From positions 613,595 through 677,594 of the forward strand of contig JAOTVB010000001.1 of NCBI GenBank assembly GCA_029863605.1: a stretch of 64,000 bases of DNA, in the 5' to 3' direction. A program made the position numbers and the translations under genes. Source of the DNA: Myxococcales bacterium (GTDB taxonomy: Bacteria > Myxococcota_A > Polyangia > Polyangiales > Houyiibacteriaceae). Below the pieces are notes generated by a model. That model worked only from the letters and a program-made list of their open reading frames with translations. It made no database searches and was not told the origin of the DNA. Below, in pieces: positions 28,130 through 37,615 of the stretch (within the stretch, counting starts at the first letter, position 1; every line of letters begins with the position of its first letter).

Positions 28130-28159
28130 TTGACCGCGGCAAATGACTTCGCGTATTTA
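28130..28159 (+). promoter_or_regulatory. possible sigma70-type promoter of pal-tol operon
   Basis: TTGACC at 28130-28135 and TATTTA at 28154-28159 with an 18-base spacer lie about 120 bases before the pal ATG. The match is suggestive but not tested; GC-rich genomes give many false hits. Confidence 0.35.
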
Positions 28160-28276
28160 GGGCAGGAAAAAGTAAGCCGTTTAACCCCGCGCAGTCACTC
28201 GAAAATTGCGCGGTTTCAAGCGGCGACTAGACTGGCGCTCGTAACCTCTGTGCGCAGGGGAAGGGGAAGAAACTCC

Positions 28277-28774
28277 ATGAAGAGACAACTGAATTCACCT
28301 CTGATGGCCGTGCTGTGCCTCACCCTTTTTGCGGTGCTGGTAGTCGGCTGCAAGAAGGACGCTGAGGAACCAGAAGTCGAAGACACGACCGGCTCTGAAA
28401 TGCCCGAGCCTGAGCCCGAAGTCGAGGTCGAGCCCATCGAAGAGCCGTGCGCCTTCGAGACGGTCTACTTCGAATTCGATTCAGCCGAGCTCGACAGTGC
28501 CTCGCGCACTTCGATCCAAGAGGCGGTCGAATGCTATCGAGGGCAGAACACCAACGTGAGCCTTCTTCTCACTGGCGCCGCCGATCCGCGTGGCACCGAA
28601 GAGTACAACATCGCCCTCGGTGAACGTCGTGGCCAGGCGGTCCGTGGGTATCTGGTCTCGCTGGGGCTGGACGGAAGCCGGATCTCGGTCACCTCGGTCG
28701 GTGAAGAGATGGCGACCGGCACCGACGAGGCTGGCTGGGCGCGAGACCGGAACGTTAGCGCTTCTGAAAACTGA
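28277..28774 (+). CDS. pal: peptidoglycan-associated lipoprotein Pal (OmpA C-domain)
   Basis: A 165-residue outer-membrane lipoprotein. The lipobox is VVGC (Cys25), followed by a Glu/Pro-rich linker (about 28-58) and an OmpA-like domain with YFEFDSAEL, GAADPRGTEEYN and LGERRGQAVRGYL, including the Asp and Arg that bind diaminopimelate. The last strand is short: it ends WARDRNVSASEN where Pal normally has a further strand of aromatic/hydrophobic residues. Pal links outer membrane to wall as part of Tol-Pal. It is the first gene of the series. Confidence 0.9.
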   Translation: MKRQLNSPLMAVLCLTLFAVLVVGCKKDAEEPEVEDTTGSEMPEPEPEVEVEPIEEPCAFETVYFEFDSAELDSASRTSIQEAVECYRGQNTNVSLLLTGAADPRGTEEYNIALGERRGQAVRGYLVSLGLDGSRISVTSVGEEMATGTDEAGWARDRNVSASEN

Positions 28775-28808
28775 GTCGCCGGGGGGCGCTCGTGGGGGAT
28801 AACCGTTG

Positions 28809-29528
28809 ATGCTTTCAGTGTTCCTCCAGGCGAGCGCACCAGAGTCACTCAATCCATGGCAGCTCATAATCGGCGCTTCGCCGGTCGTGCAGCTCGTCAT
28901 GGTCATTCTCGTCTTCATGGCGGTGATGTGCCTCTACATCATCGGCGCGAAGTGGATCCGCCTGAAGCAGGTCACCGATCAGAGCCGCAGCTTTCTCGAG
29001 CTATTCTGGTCGGAGGAAAAGGCTCGCAATTGGAACGCGAAGTCGCTGAACGAGATCCACGGGCGCTCCGCACAATACACTCGTTCGCCCATTGCAACCG
29101 TGTTTCGCGCGGGATACCGCGAGCTCGCGCGCATCGCGCGGACGGGGCGCCCCGGCAAAGCCGACGTCGACAACGTGGAACGCGCTCTTCGGCGAGCCCA
29201 GAGCGCCGAATTAACGCGCCTCGAGAACAAAGTGTCTTTCCTGGCGACGACGGCGTCCACCGCGCCCTTCATCGGCCTATTCGGAACCGTTTGGGGCGTC
29301 ATGAATTCCTTCATCGCGATTCATGGTCAGAAGAGCGCAGGTCTCGATGTCGTCGCGCCAGGCATCGCTGAGGCGCTCATTGCGACGGCCCTCGGCCTCG
29401 CTGCCGCCATTCCTGCGGTGATGGCATACAACTACTTCGTTCGACGCATCCGTGTCGTCGATAGCGAGACGGCGGCTTTCGCGAGCGACTACCTCAACAT
29501 CATCCGCAGGCATCTGCTGGTGGAGTAG
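28809..29528 (+). CDS. tolQ: TolQ proton-channel subunit
   Basis: A 239-residue MotA/TolQ/ExbB protein with three transmembrane helices (about 25-47, 140-165, 180-205) and the conserved pore region [22 protein letters not shown], split by a proton-path threonine. TolQ and TolR use proton flow to energise TolA. An in-frame TTG lies one codon upstream; I use the ATG at 28809. The gap to pal is 34 bases and to tolR 3 bases. Confidence 0.95.
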   Translation: MLSVFLQASAPESLNPWQLIIGASPVVQLVMVILVFMAVMCLYIIGAKWIRLKQVTDQSRSFLELFWSEEKARNWNAKSLNEIHGRSAQYTRSPIATVFRAGYRELARIARTGRPGKADVDNVERALRRAQSAELTRLENKVSFLATTASTAPFIGLFGTVWGVMNSFIAIHGQKSAGLDVVAPGIAEALIATALGLAAAIPAVMAYNYFVRRIRVVDSETAAFASDYLNIIRRHLLVE

Positions 29529-29531
29529 AGA

Positions 29532-29957
29532 ATGTCGTTTTCGAACAACAACGGGGGCACGGGAAGCGCGCTCAGCGAAATCAACGTGACCCCCCTGGTG
29601 GACGTCATGCTCGTGCTCCTGATCATCTTCATGATTGCGGCGCCCATGCTCACCACCGGTGTCGATGTCGAGCTGCCCAAGGCCGAAGCGCCCCGAATGG
29701 ACATCGACGAAGAGGTCCCGCTGATCACGGTGCAACGCGATCAGCGGATCTTCCTTTTTGAAGAAGAGGTCTCGCTCGACGTCTTGAAAGAACGACTCGC
29801 AACCGACGAACGCGTTCGAAGCGTTGATGAAGTCTTCGTCCAGGCCGACGAGCAGGTACCGTACGGTGTGGTCGCGCAGGTCCTTGCACTCGTGCGCCAG
29901 GCTGGGATCGGGAAAATGGGTCTCGTCACCGATCCCGTAAACCGAAGGCCGAGATAG
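29532..29957 (+). CDS. tolR: TolR
   Basis: A 141-residue ExbD/TolR protein: short cytoplasmic start, one transmembrane helix with the proton-carrying Asp in [16 protein letters not shown], then a periplasmic domain ending [19 protein letters not shown]. It matches the family in length. It starts 3 bases after tolQ and ends 1 base before tolA. Confidence 0.95.
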   Translation: MSFSNNNGGTGSALSEINVTPLVDVMLVLLIIFMIAAPMLTTGVDVELPKAEAPRMDIDEEVPLITVQRDQRIFLFEEEVSLDVLKERLATDERVRSVDEVFVQADEQVPYGVVAQVLALVRQAGIGKMGLVTDPVNRRPR

Positions 29958-29958
29958 G

Positions 29959-30783
29959 ATGGCCACCGCTGGAGCGACCGACTGGCGGACCCTCTGTCTT
30001 TTCGAGACCGAGCGGCCCACCTTCATCGAAATCGTGGGCGGGGTTGGTTTTGCGTTTGGTGCGTTCGTAGCGATCCCGTTGCTCGCGCTGTTGAGCGCCC
30101 TTCTGCTCGGGGCGATGCAATCGGTCTTCGGCACGTCCACGGCTGAGCTACCCCCTCCACCGATCGAGGTCATGGAGACGCGGTTCGTTCGGCTCGGGAA
30201 GAAGAAGCCGCCGCGCGCACTTCCGAGCAAAGAGATCCCGGAGGCTCCCCAGCAAGCCCCCGTTCCCGAAGCGCCAAAGTCCGATCCGGTAGCACCGGTG
30301 CCCATCGGCAAAGCGGAAAAGGGCATGACCAAGCCGAAAGACAAGCGCGACAAACCACAAGACGATCTTCTCTCGCAACTTGGCCAGCGCGCGGGCGCGA
30401 TCTCTGATCTATCGAAGGGCCCGGAGCTCGAAGGTGACCCGGAGGGCATCGCGGAAGGGACGATGGCGACCGGCACCGATCGGGAGATCTACATCGGCAA
30501 GCTCTACTCGTACTTCCGCCGGGGCTTTCGAACCCCCACGAGCATTCCGACCGAGGAGCTCCAGAAGCTCACCTGCGTCCTCGAGCTTTCGATCACAGAA
30601 GACGGACGGGTCGAGGGCTACGAAATCACACGGCCGAGCGGGAATGAATCCTTCGATGCTGCCGTTCGTCGCAGGGTGGATGACGCTGAAGGCGCCGAGC
30701 TCCCCACTCCACCCGCGTCGATCGCGAAACAGGTTCTTGGAAATACGATCTCGTTGCGTTTTTTCGGACGTCATTTTCAATGA
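29959..30783 (+). CDS. tolA: TolA-like energy transducer with TonB-type C-domain
   Basis: A 274-residue protein with an N-terminal helix (about residues 28-53), then a Pro/Lys/Ala-rich periplasmic stretch (about 60-140) and a C-terminal TonB/TolA fold: YFRRGFRTP, then VLELSITEDGRVEGYEIT and FDAAVRRRV. TolA spans the periplasm from TolQR to Pal/TolB. The C-domain looks as much like TonB as TolA; position between tolR and tolB decides for TolA. Confidence 0.87.
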   Translation: MATAGATDWRTLCLFETERPTFIEIVGGVGFAFGAFVAIPLLALLSALLLGAMQSVFGTSTAELPPPPIEVMETRFVRLGKKKPPRALPSKEIPEAPQQAPVPEAPKSDPVAPVPIGKAEKGMTKPKDKRDKPQDDLLSQLGQRAGAISDLSKGPELEGDPEGIAEGTMATGTDREIYIGKLYSYFRRGFRTPTSIPTEELQKLTCVLELSITEDGRVEGYEITRPSGNESFDAAVRRRVDDAEGAELPTPPASIAKQVLGNTISLRFFGRHFQ

Positions 30784-30792
30784 GGGAGAAGC

Positions 30793-32109
30793 ATGGCTTT
30801 GACAGCATCGGCACATAGAAGGTTTCGGGGGTCATTGCTCTGTGCGCTCGTGCTCATGCCCGTCGTCTTTGCCGCGATGCCCGCGGCGAGCGAGGATGAC
30901 GCGCCGCCGCTTCCAGAAGACAAAATCGTCGTCGATATCGACGCCGCTGATGAAGAGGTTTTCCGAATCGGCATTCCCGATCTGGTCGGTGAACCCGCCA
31001 TTCATGCGGTCGGCGGTGCCGACGTGCTTCGCAACGACTTCCGTTTGATGCCAGGCTTCCGCGTCATCGGTCCAGGTGCGATCCGTCACGACTTCGTCAG
31101 CAGAGGCATCGCCATCGATCTCGACTCTTGGTCGGTGCTCGGTGCCAACGGCGTCATCAAGGGCACGATCTCCAGCAGGCGCTCGAACGTCATCGTCGAG
31201 CTTCGTTTCTACCAATCGACCGGCGCGGGAACGGCAGCCCTGCGGAAAACCTACCAAGGCAGCCCTGACGAAATCCGCAAGTGGATGCACGACTTTGCCA
31301 ATGAGGTGATCGGGATCGTCACCGGAATCCGCGGCCCCTTTGGGACGGAGATCGCCTTTGCGCGCAAGCTCGGGCTCGGGAGGAAGAGCGTTTACGCCGC
31401 CGGCATGGATGGCTACGGTGTTCGGCGCGTTTCGAGCGGCGGCGGGGTGTCGATGCTTCCGTCCTTTGGTGCGGGCACCATCTGGTACACACGGCTCTCT
31501 ACCAAAGGTATGTTCATCACCAACGCGCGGGCCGGCGGAAGGCGCGTGATCGGCGGCAAAGGGATCAACATGGCGCCGGCGATCTGTGGTGACCGGGTCT
31601 ATTTCACGTCTTCGCGGCAGGGAAACTCGGAGATCTACAGCGCGAATCTCGATGGAAGCGCCGTGCGACGGCTGACCAAGAGCCGCGGGATCGACGTGAG
31701 CCCAACCTGCGGTCCGGGGAGCAAGCTGGCGTTCGTGTCGAACCGCCACGGGAGCCCACAAGTCTTCACCATGAATCGCGATGGCAGTGACGTGAAGCGG
31801 GTGACGTTCCGTGGAGGCCACAACCAGACCCCGGTCTGGTGCATGGACCCGAAGCAGCCCCTCATCGCGTTCAGCGGTCGCGATGCGAATTTCGATATCT
31901 TCATCGTCGACATCGAGACCCAGGAATATCGGCGGCTTACCCAGGGGCAGGGTGACAACAAAGACCCCGCTTTTTCGCCTGATTGTCGACTCATCGCGTT
32001 CACCTCGAACCGTCGGGGCGGCTCGGGAGTCTACCTGTCCGGCCAGGATGGGCTCGACCAGAATCAGGTGATCTCGGGCGGCGCCGAGACTGTTCGCTGG
32101 CACCGGTAG
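30793..32109 (+). CDS. tolB: TolB
   Basis: A 438-residue periplasmic protein with a Sec signal (about 1-29, after a basic start) and two parts: an N-terminal D1 domain (about 40-170) and a C-terminal six-bladed propeller built from repeats such as DGSAVRRLTKSRGIDVSPT and SNRHGSPQVFTMNRDGSDVKRVT. It binds Pal and TolA. It ends the operon, followed immediately by a strong hairpin. Confidence 0.95.
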   Translation: MALTASAHRRFRGSLLCALVLMPVVFAAMPAASEDDAPPLPEDKIVVDIDAADEEVFRIGIPDLVGEPAIHAVGGADVLRNDFRLMPGFRVIGPGAIRHDFVSRGIAIDLDSWSVLGANGVIKGTISSRRSNVIVELRFYQSTGAGTAALRKTYQGSPDEIRKWMHDFANEVIGIVTGIRGPFGTEIAFARKLGLGRKSVYAAGMDGYGVRRVSSGGGVSMLPSFGAGTIWYTRLSTKGMFITNARAGGRRVIGGKGINMAPAICGDRVYFTSSRQGNSEIYSANLDGSAVRRLTKSRGIDVSPTCGPGSKLAFVSNRHGSPQVFTMNRDGSDVKRVTFRGGHNQTPVWCMDPKQPLIAFSGRDANFDIFIVDIETQEYRRLTQGQGDNKDPAFSPDCRLIAFTSNRRGGSGVYLSGQDGLDQNQVISGGAETVRWHR

Positions 32110-32111
32110 CT

Positions 32112-32139
32112 GCTCTTCGCGCCTGTTGGCGGGAAGAGC
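32112..32139 (+). terminator. stem-loop at end of tol operon
   Basis: A 12-base stem with one mismatch (gctcttcgcgcc / ggcgggaagagc) closes a TGTT loop, 2 bases after the tolB stop. No strict T-tract follows, only a mixed cttcgcgcttta, so intrinsic termination is likely but not certain. It would separate tolB from the DUF3604 gene. Confidence 0.5.
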
Positions 32140-32163
32140 TTCGCGCTTTATGCTGCCGGCTTC

Positions 32164-34347
32164 ATGGTTATTCTAAAGCGCGCGTTGTTGGGCGCGATCC
32201 TCATTGTAGGATTGCTGGTGTTCGTGTTGTGGTTCGTATTGTGGCGCGGTCATCTTCAGGTCGATGGCGATGTCACTCCAGCACCCTTGGATCCCGACAT
32301 CGTAGCTGCGCGGGATCGCAACTCAGGCGACTCCGGGGGCAGAATTCTCTTTGGCGACCTTCACGTGCACACGACCCTGTCGGTCGATGCGTTTCAGTGG
32401 AGCTTGCCCCTCATGGGTGGAGAGGGCGTTCATCCCCCTGCCGACGCGTGTGATTTCGCCCGCTTTTGCTCTCAGCTCGATTTCTACGCGCTTACCGACC
32501 ACGCCGAGGCGCTCACCCGGCGCACGTGGGCCATGGGCAAGGAGTCGATTCGCCAGTGCAATGGGGTAGACGACAGCGAGCAACCTGACCTAGTCGCGTT
32601 CACAGGGTTCGAGTGGACTCAGATCGGACTGACGCCCGAGGACCACTACGGACACAAGAACGTGATCTTCAAGGAAACCAGCGACGGCCAACTTCCCGCT
32701 CGGCCGATCGCAGCCCCTGGTCTTGCCTCGCGCGCCTTCAGCGACTTGAAAACACTCCTCGTCAACGCGCGCGTTCCATTTCGCGCCTTCCCAAATCAGC
32801 AGCCTTACAACGATGTGACGGTGCATGTTCGCGAGATCGCTTCGGTGCCGGACTGTCCCCAAGGTGTCCCCTCTCCCGAGTTGCCGCCTGACTGTCGTGA
32901 ATTCGCCAGGACGCCGGAGGTTCTTTTTCACAAGCTCGACGAATGGGCGTCCGAGGCGATGGTAATTCCACACGGCACGACTTGGGGATTCTATACGCCC
33001 CGCGGTTACGTCTGGGACAAGCAGCTGGCGCCGGCGCAAGATGATCGGAGGTGGCAACGCCTGGTCGAGGTCTTTTCCGGGCACGGCAACTCCGAAGAGT
33101 ACCGCCCATTCCGCGCGGTTGAGCAGGGTACGGAGGGCACGGTTTGCCCTGCACCGACGGAAGATTTCGAGGCTTGTTGTTGGCGGGCGGGTGAGATCGT
33201 GCGCAGCCGTTGTGAGGAGCCTTCTTCTGAGCAATGCGAGGGCCGCGTGAAAGCCGCCCGGCGTAACTACCTCAACGCGGGGACGGCCGGACACGTGACG
33301 TTGCCGGGGACCGACCTCGCCGAGTGGGGCAACTGCGGACAATGCACCGACTGTTTCAATCCGAGCTTCCTCTACCGGCCCGGCGGCGCGGTCCAGTACA
33401 TCCTGGCGCGGGGCAATTTCGACGACCCTGATTCACCGCGGCACACTACCCTCGGCTTCATCGCGTCGAGCGACAACCACTCGGCCCGACCGGGCACCGG
33501 CTACAAAGAGCTCGAGCGGCGTAAGATGAGCGATGCCCGGGGACCGGTGAGCGAGGAATGGGAGCGACTGGTCTTTGGCGCCCCCGAAAAGACGGTCGAG
33601 TCCGTGGCGGTTACTGCCCAAGACATCGCGTCAAAGCCGCCGTTTCAAGCGGTGTGGCTCGAACGCCAAGCGTCGTTTTTCCTGACCGGCGGTTTGGTAG
33701 CGGTCCATGCGCCCGAGCGCACCCGAGATGCGATTTGGAACGCCATTTCGGCTCGCGAGGTCTACGGCACCTCGGGCGATCGGATCCTGCTGTGGTTCGA
33801 TCTGATCAACGCCGGTGACGAGCGGGTCCCGATGGGGAGTCAGCTCGCTTTCGAGGGGACACCGAAGTTTCGGGTGAGGGCTGCCGGGGCCTTTCAGCAG
33901 GTGCCGGGTTGTCCGGATAGTGTCGTCGAGGCGCTCGGCAACGACCGTGTCCAACAGATCTGTGCGGGCGAGTGCTACAACCCGTCGGACAACCGCAGAA
34001 GAATCACCCGCATCGAGGTCGTTCGGATAGGCCGCCAGATGGGAGAAGCGGAGTCCGTCGAAGACCTGATCCAGGACCCGTGGCTCACCATCCCTTGCCC
34101 ACTAGGCGCCGACGTTTGTGAGGTCGAGTTCGAAGATCCGCAGTACGGCGTATCAGGACGTGAGCTCCTGTACTACGTGCGTGCGATCCAAGAACCGACC
34201 CCGGCCGTGAACGCGGGTCTCCTGCGCTGTAAAGACGGTGCGTGCAAACCCTGCTTCGGGGGCTACCAAACCGCCCTCGATGACGACTGCCTCTCCGTGA
34301 ACGAGGAGCGCGCGTGGTCTTCCCCGATCTATTTGACAGGTAGGTGA
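32164..34347 (+). CDS. DUF3604 domain protein (PHP-like fold)
   Basis: A 727-residue protein with an N-terminal transmembrane helix (about 7-28) and a large DUF3604 domain. It has the PHP-type metal motif GDLHVHTTLSVD near 60 and DFYALTDHAEAL, then many cysteine pairs (CGQCTDC), LGFIASSDNHSARPGTGYKE and a C-terminal beta domain. The His/Asp set implies a metal-dependent hydrolase outside the cytoplasm. Substrate is unknown. It follows the tol operon's hairpin, so it may have its own promoter. Confidence 0.87.
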   Translation: MVILKRALLGAILIVGLLVFVLWFVLWRGHLQVDGDVTPAPLDPDIVAARDRNSGDSGGRILFGDLHVHTTLSVDAFQWSLPLMGGEGVHPPADACDFARFCSQLDFYALTDHAEALTRRTWAMGKESIRQCNGVDDSEQPDLVAFTGFEWTQIGLTPEDHYGHKNVIFKETSDGQLPARPIAAPGLASRAFSDLKTLLVNARVPFRAFPNQQPYNDVTVHVREIASVPDCPQGVPSPELPPDCREFARTPEVLFHKLDEWASEAMVIPHGTTWGFYTPRGYVWDKQLAPAQDDRRWQRLVEVFSGHGNSEEYRPFRAVEQGTEGTVCPAPTEDFEACCWRAGEIVRSRCEEPSSEQCEGRVKAARRNYLNAGTAGHVTLPGTDLAEWGNCGQCTDCFNPSFLYRPGGAVQYILARGNFDDPDSPRHTTLGFIASSDNHSARPGTGYKELERRKMSDARGPVSEEWERLVFGAPEKTVESVAVTAQDIASKPPFQAVWLERQASFFLTGGLVAVHAPERTRDAIWNAISAREVYGTSGDRILLWFDLINAGDERVPMGSQLAFEGTPKFRVRAAGAFQQVPGCPDSVVEALGNDRVQQICAGECYNPSDNRRRITRIEVVRIGRQMGEAESVEDLIQDPWLTIPCPLGADVCEVEFEDPQYGVSGRELLYYVRAIQEPTPAVNAGLLRCKDGACKPCFGGYQTALDDDCLSVNEERAWSSPIYLTGR

Positions 34348-34397
34348 CGGCGGTGGGGTAAGCCCGAGGCCGCAGGCCCGCCAGCACGCTTCCGACG

Positions 34398-35225
34398 TTA
34401 GCGATCGGCGCACTCGGCACGGCCCATTTCGCGGACCGCACGAAGTTGCTTTCTGGCCTTCGGAAACAGTGGCGATTTCTTGTGGTTCTTGAGTAGCGCC
34501 TTGAGGGCGGTCTCGGCGTCGTTGCACGACCTCACTTGGAGGAATGCCTGCGCCATGTCGTAGAGGGTCTGGTCGAGGACGTCGCCCTTACGATAGGTCG
34601 AGATCACTTTTCGAAACTCGCCGAGCGCGGCCGCAGGCTGCCCTTGCCTCAAGTAGCTCGAGCCAACCATGTACTGCGCGTCGTCGGCGTTGCGGTCATT
34701 GGGATAGCGCTCGACGTACGCCCGAAGCAGTGCTCGCGCATACGAATGATCGTTGATTCGATGGGCCTTGACCGCCGCTTCCCAGTGTTTCTTCTTGTTG
34801 TCCGGGATTTGGCTCGATTCGAGAGGCACGTCCATGCCAGCGGCGCGCGCGATCTCGCTGAGCTTTCGCTGAAGCTCGGCTTGTTTCGCCAGCTGTTCCT
34901 GCGATAGACCGCTGCTTTCCATTCGAAGCTCGGCGATCTCCCCCTCCATGACCGCGAGCCGATCGATGATCTCTTCGATCTGCAAACCTTGGTCGGCGCT
35001 GTTACGGCGCAAGATGCGGCTCGCTTCCTCGAGGGCTTCCTCGAGCTCTTTGCGCTTCGCTTCGAGATCAGCCTCGAGCGAGTCGAGGCGTTCCTGGTTG
35101 GCCTTGATGTCTGCCTGCATCTGGCTGATACAACCCGACGAGGTTGCGATCAGTACTGAAAGCGCCACCCCCCAAGCACAGAGGCGCGAGCGCGACCGGC
35201 TCGTCAGTGCGAATGTCCCCATCAC
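34398..35225 (-). CDS. CpoB/YbgF-like Tol-Pal associated TPR lipoprotein
   Basis: A 275-residue lipoprotein with lipobox SSGC near residue 32. A long coiled coil follows (about 38-125, rich in Glu/Ala/Leu heptads) and then three TPR units (about 145-265: AHRINDHSYARALLRAY, ADDAQYMVGSSYLRQG). This is the CpoB plan: trimeric coiled coil plus TPR. CpoB tunes PBP1B and Tol during division. It lies close to tol but on the other strand and behind an ATPase gene, which is unusual. Confidence 0.82.
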   Translation of the reverse strand: MMGTFALTSRSRSRLCAWGVALSVLIATSSGCISQMQADIKANQERLDSLEADLEAKRKELEEALEEASRILRRNSADQGLQIEEIIDRLAVMEGEIAELRMESSGLSQEQLAKQAELQRKLSEIARAAGMDVPLESSQIPDNKKKHWEAAVKAHRINDHSYARALLRAYVERYPNDRNADDAQYMVGSSYLRQGQPAAALGEFRKVISTYRKGDVLDQTLYDMAQAFLQVRSCNDAETALKALLKNHKKSPLFPKARKQLRAVREMGRAECADR

Positions 35226-35260
35226 TTCGAGACGTAGTATAGATGGGTTATCGTGGCCAA

Positions 35261-35875
35261 CTAAGAATCCGGCTCAAGAAGGCCGTTGGCAGCCACGATC
35301 TTCTGGAGCTCCGTGAGTCCTTGCTGAAGCTTCGCGAAAAACGAAGTCGAATGCGGAACGAAGCAAAAATTCGAGTGTTTTGACCAAAGCTGGCGAAGGT
35401 GGACATCGAGTCGGCGTGCTTCGGCGTTGTCTTCCGTGCGCGTGGGATTACCCCCTTCGACCTGAATATCGCCCACTGCGGCCGACTCGAAGAAGAGGAC
35501 AGCGTCGTAGCGGGCCAGCTCGGCTTCGAGTGTCGTGCCAACGCTCTCGAAGAAGCCGACCGGTGTGCTTTCCGGCCAATAGGCCGCGCCATCGATGGTG
35601 CCGCGATCGCAAAGCAGGATGCGCCCAGGGTAAAGCGCGCTTTGAATGTCCTCGAGGGCGCGCTGGGCGTGAAAAATCGCTCCCTGCGTGGCCAAACGGG
35701 CCCGTGGTTCGTCCACCCTTGGAAACCCCCCGGCGAAGAGCATGGTTGCCGTCTCCGGCACGATGACCACGCGCTCCCCGATCTCTCGTCGAAAGAGGTC
35801 CGCCGCGGTGGTCTTGCCGCCACCCGGCCCGCCCGTGAGTACGATTCGAAAGTGATCTCGCGTCGCGGTGCTCAT
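35261..35875 (-). CDS. P-loop ATP/GTP-binding protein (AAA_28-like)
   Basis: A 204-residue protein with Walker A TGGPGGGKTT (about 14-23), VVIVPETATMLFAGGFPR and a Walker B-like ILLCDRG. The mix resembles the AAA_28/NadR-kinase/TTD14 group of small P-loop proteins that act on nucleotides or similar ligands. The ATG at 35875 begins the domain; reading further upstream would overlap the divergent deacylase gene. It precedes cpoB by 35 bases on the same strand. Confidence 0.8.
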   Translation of the reverse strand: MSTATRDHFRIVLTGGPGGGKTTAADLFRREIGERVVIVPETATMLFAGGFPRVDEPRARLATQGAIFHAQRALEDIQSALYPGRILLCDRGTIDGAAYWPESTPVGFFESVGTTLEAELARYDAVLFFESAAVGDIQVEGGNPTRTEDNAEARRLDVHLRQLWSKHSNFCFVPHSTSFFAKLQQGLTELQKIVAANGLLEPDS

Positions 35876-35969
35876 GACGCGAGGACGATAGCCAGGGCGG
35901 CGCCGGCACGCACGGCGAAAGGCTTTGAGGGCGGAAGGTCTTTGGGGTAACGATCCCGGTCGACTCGGC

Positions 35970-37583
35970 ATGCAGCGCACCGGCGCCACATACTTGCTTT
36001 CGGGGGGTCTCGTCGTCGACGGGACCGGAGCGGGCCCTCGGCCCGGCAGCATTCTGATTGCAGACGGGAAGATCCAAACGATCGGAGCGGTGTCGCCAAT
36101 CGGACCAGAAGAGATCGACTGCACGGGCAAAGTCATTGCACCGGGGTTCATCGATGCTCACTCACATATGGACTTCTTCTCTGCGAGCGACGATCCACAT
36201 CACTTCGACTCATTCGTTGCTCAGGGGGTGACCACCTTCGTGGCCGGCAACTGTGGCTTCAGCCCTTTCGGATTCGCGCCGACCTCGCCGCACCGGCATC
36301 TGATCGAAAACTCACTCTTCAAAGCCGGACGGGGCTCGCGCGGTTGGAACAGCTTTGCGGAGTACCGCAGCGTCCTCGAGGAGTTGGGACTGACCCAGAA
36401 CTTCCTCCACCTCGTGGGTCATGGGGCGGCGCGCACTTCGTTATCCGGGTTCGAGGCCAGACCCCTGTCCCCCGAAGAATGCGAGCAGATGCTGGGCCTA
36501 CTCGACGATGCGATGACCGAAGGGGCTGCGGGGGTGTCGCTCGGCCTTCAGTACAAGCCTGGGGTGTTCGCGAAGGTGGACGAGCTCGACGAGGTCGCGC
36601 GCTTGGTGAAGGGACACGACAAATTGCTCAGCGTACACGCCAAGGCCTACTCCTCGTTTTCGGGCACGTATCCGATGATCCCATTCGGGCGTCCGCACAA
36701 CCTCAAGGCGATCGAGGACATGTTGGGCGTGGCACGTCGCACAGGCGTGAGGCTTCAGTTTTCGCATCTCATCTTCGTCGGCTCGCAGGCCTGGAAAACG
36801 GTAGATGACGCGATCAGCCTCTTCGATGAGGCCATCGCCGACGGGGTCGACGTCAAGTTCGACATGTTTCCGTACTCTTGCGGGGCAACCCTGCTCAACA
36901 CCCTCCTGCCGGAGTGGTTCATGGCGCGCATGCCCGGCTCGCTTCACGAGGTCGGATCGCGGGCGCGACTTCGCTTCGAGGCTACGGTTGGCTTTCGACT
37001 CGCCGGTTTTGGCTATCCGCAGATTCAGATCACCAACGCCTGTTGCTCCGAGTACGACCCGTACAACGGGATGTACCTCCCTGACATTGCCTCACGGGTC
37101 GAAAAATCGCCGTTCGAGGTCATGCTCGACATCCTCGACAAGAGTCACGCCGAAGCGCGGGTGCTCTTTCACGACTACTACAACGAGGAAATCGTCGAAA
37201 GGCTCATGCGGCACCCGGCCGCCATCTTTGCGAGCGATTCATGGCCAGAGCCTGGGGGCCACCAGAATCCCGCGGCGTACGGGACCTTTCCGCGCTTCCT
37301 TCGGAACGCGAGAGAGCGGAAGGGCTTATCGCTCGAGGCCGCCGTCTACAAGATGACGGGCGCGGCGGCCGATCGTTTTCGGCTCGCCGAGCGAGGGCTC
37401 TTGAGAGAAGGATATGCCGCCGATGCGGTGGTGTTCGACTGGGACGAGATACGAGACCGTCCCGGCGAGGCCGGAACCGGGGCTCCCGCTGGAATCGAGC
37501 ATGTCTTCGTCAACGGTTCACCTGTGTTTTCCTTTGGAAAGGTTTGCGCTAAGAGGGGGGTCGGCCGGTTTCTTCTTTCGTGA
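35970..37583 (+). CDS. N-acyl-D-amino-acid deacylase family amidohydrolase
   Basis: A 537-residue amidohydrolase. The first metal site is GFIDAHSHMDF (about 70-80), followed by NCGFSPFG; metal-binding His residues recur in LVGHGAAR and SVHAKAYS, and the C-terminal Asp is in FASDSWPE. The C-terminus DAVVFDWDEIRDR returns to the beta-sandwich, as in D-aminoacylases and dihydroorotase-like enzymes. The substrate could be an N-acyl-D-amino acid or another cyclic amide. The start at 35970 is preferred to 35925, which precedes the conserved strand. Confidence 0.88.
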   Translation: MQRTGATYLLSGGLVVDGTGAGPRPGSILIADGKIQTIGAVSPIGPEEIDCTGKVIAPGFIDAHSHMDFFSASDDPHHFDSFVAQGVTTFVAGNCGFSPFGFAPTSPHRHLIENSLFKAGRGSRGWNSFAEYRSVLEELGLTQNFLHLVGHGAARTSLSGFEARPLSPEECEQMLGLLDDAMTEGAAGVSLGLQYKPGVFAKVDELDEVARLVKGHDKLLSVHAKAYSSFSGTYPMIPFGRPHNLKAIEDMLGVARRTGVRLQFSHLIFVGSQAWKTVDDAISLFDEAIADGVDVKFDMFPYSCGATLLNTLLPEWFMARMPGSLHEVGSRARLRFEATVGFRLAGFGYPQIQITNACCSEYDPYNGMYLPDIASRVEKSPFEVMLDILDKSHAEARVLFHDYYNEEIVERLMRHPAAIFASDSWPEPGGHQNPAAYGTFPRFLRNARERKGLSLEAAVYKMTGAAADRFRLAERGLLREGYAADAVVFDWDEIRDRPGEAGTGAPAGIEHVFVNGSPVFSFGKVCAKRGVGRFLLS

Positions 37584-37615
37584 GGGGCAGCGCGAGCCAA
37601 GAGAACAGAAAGTCA

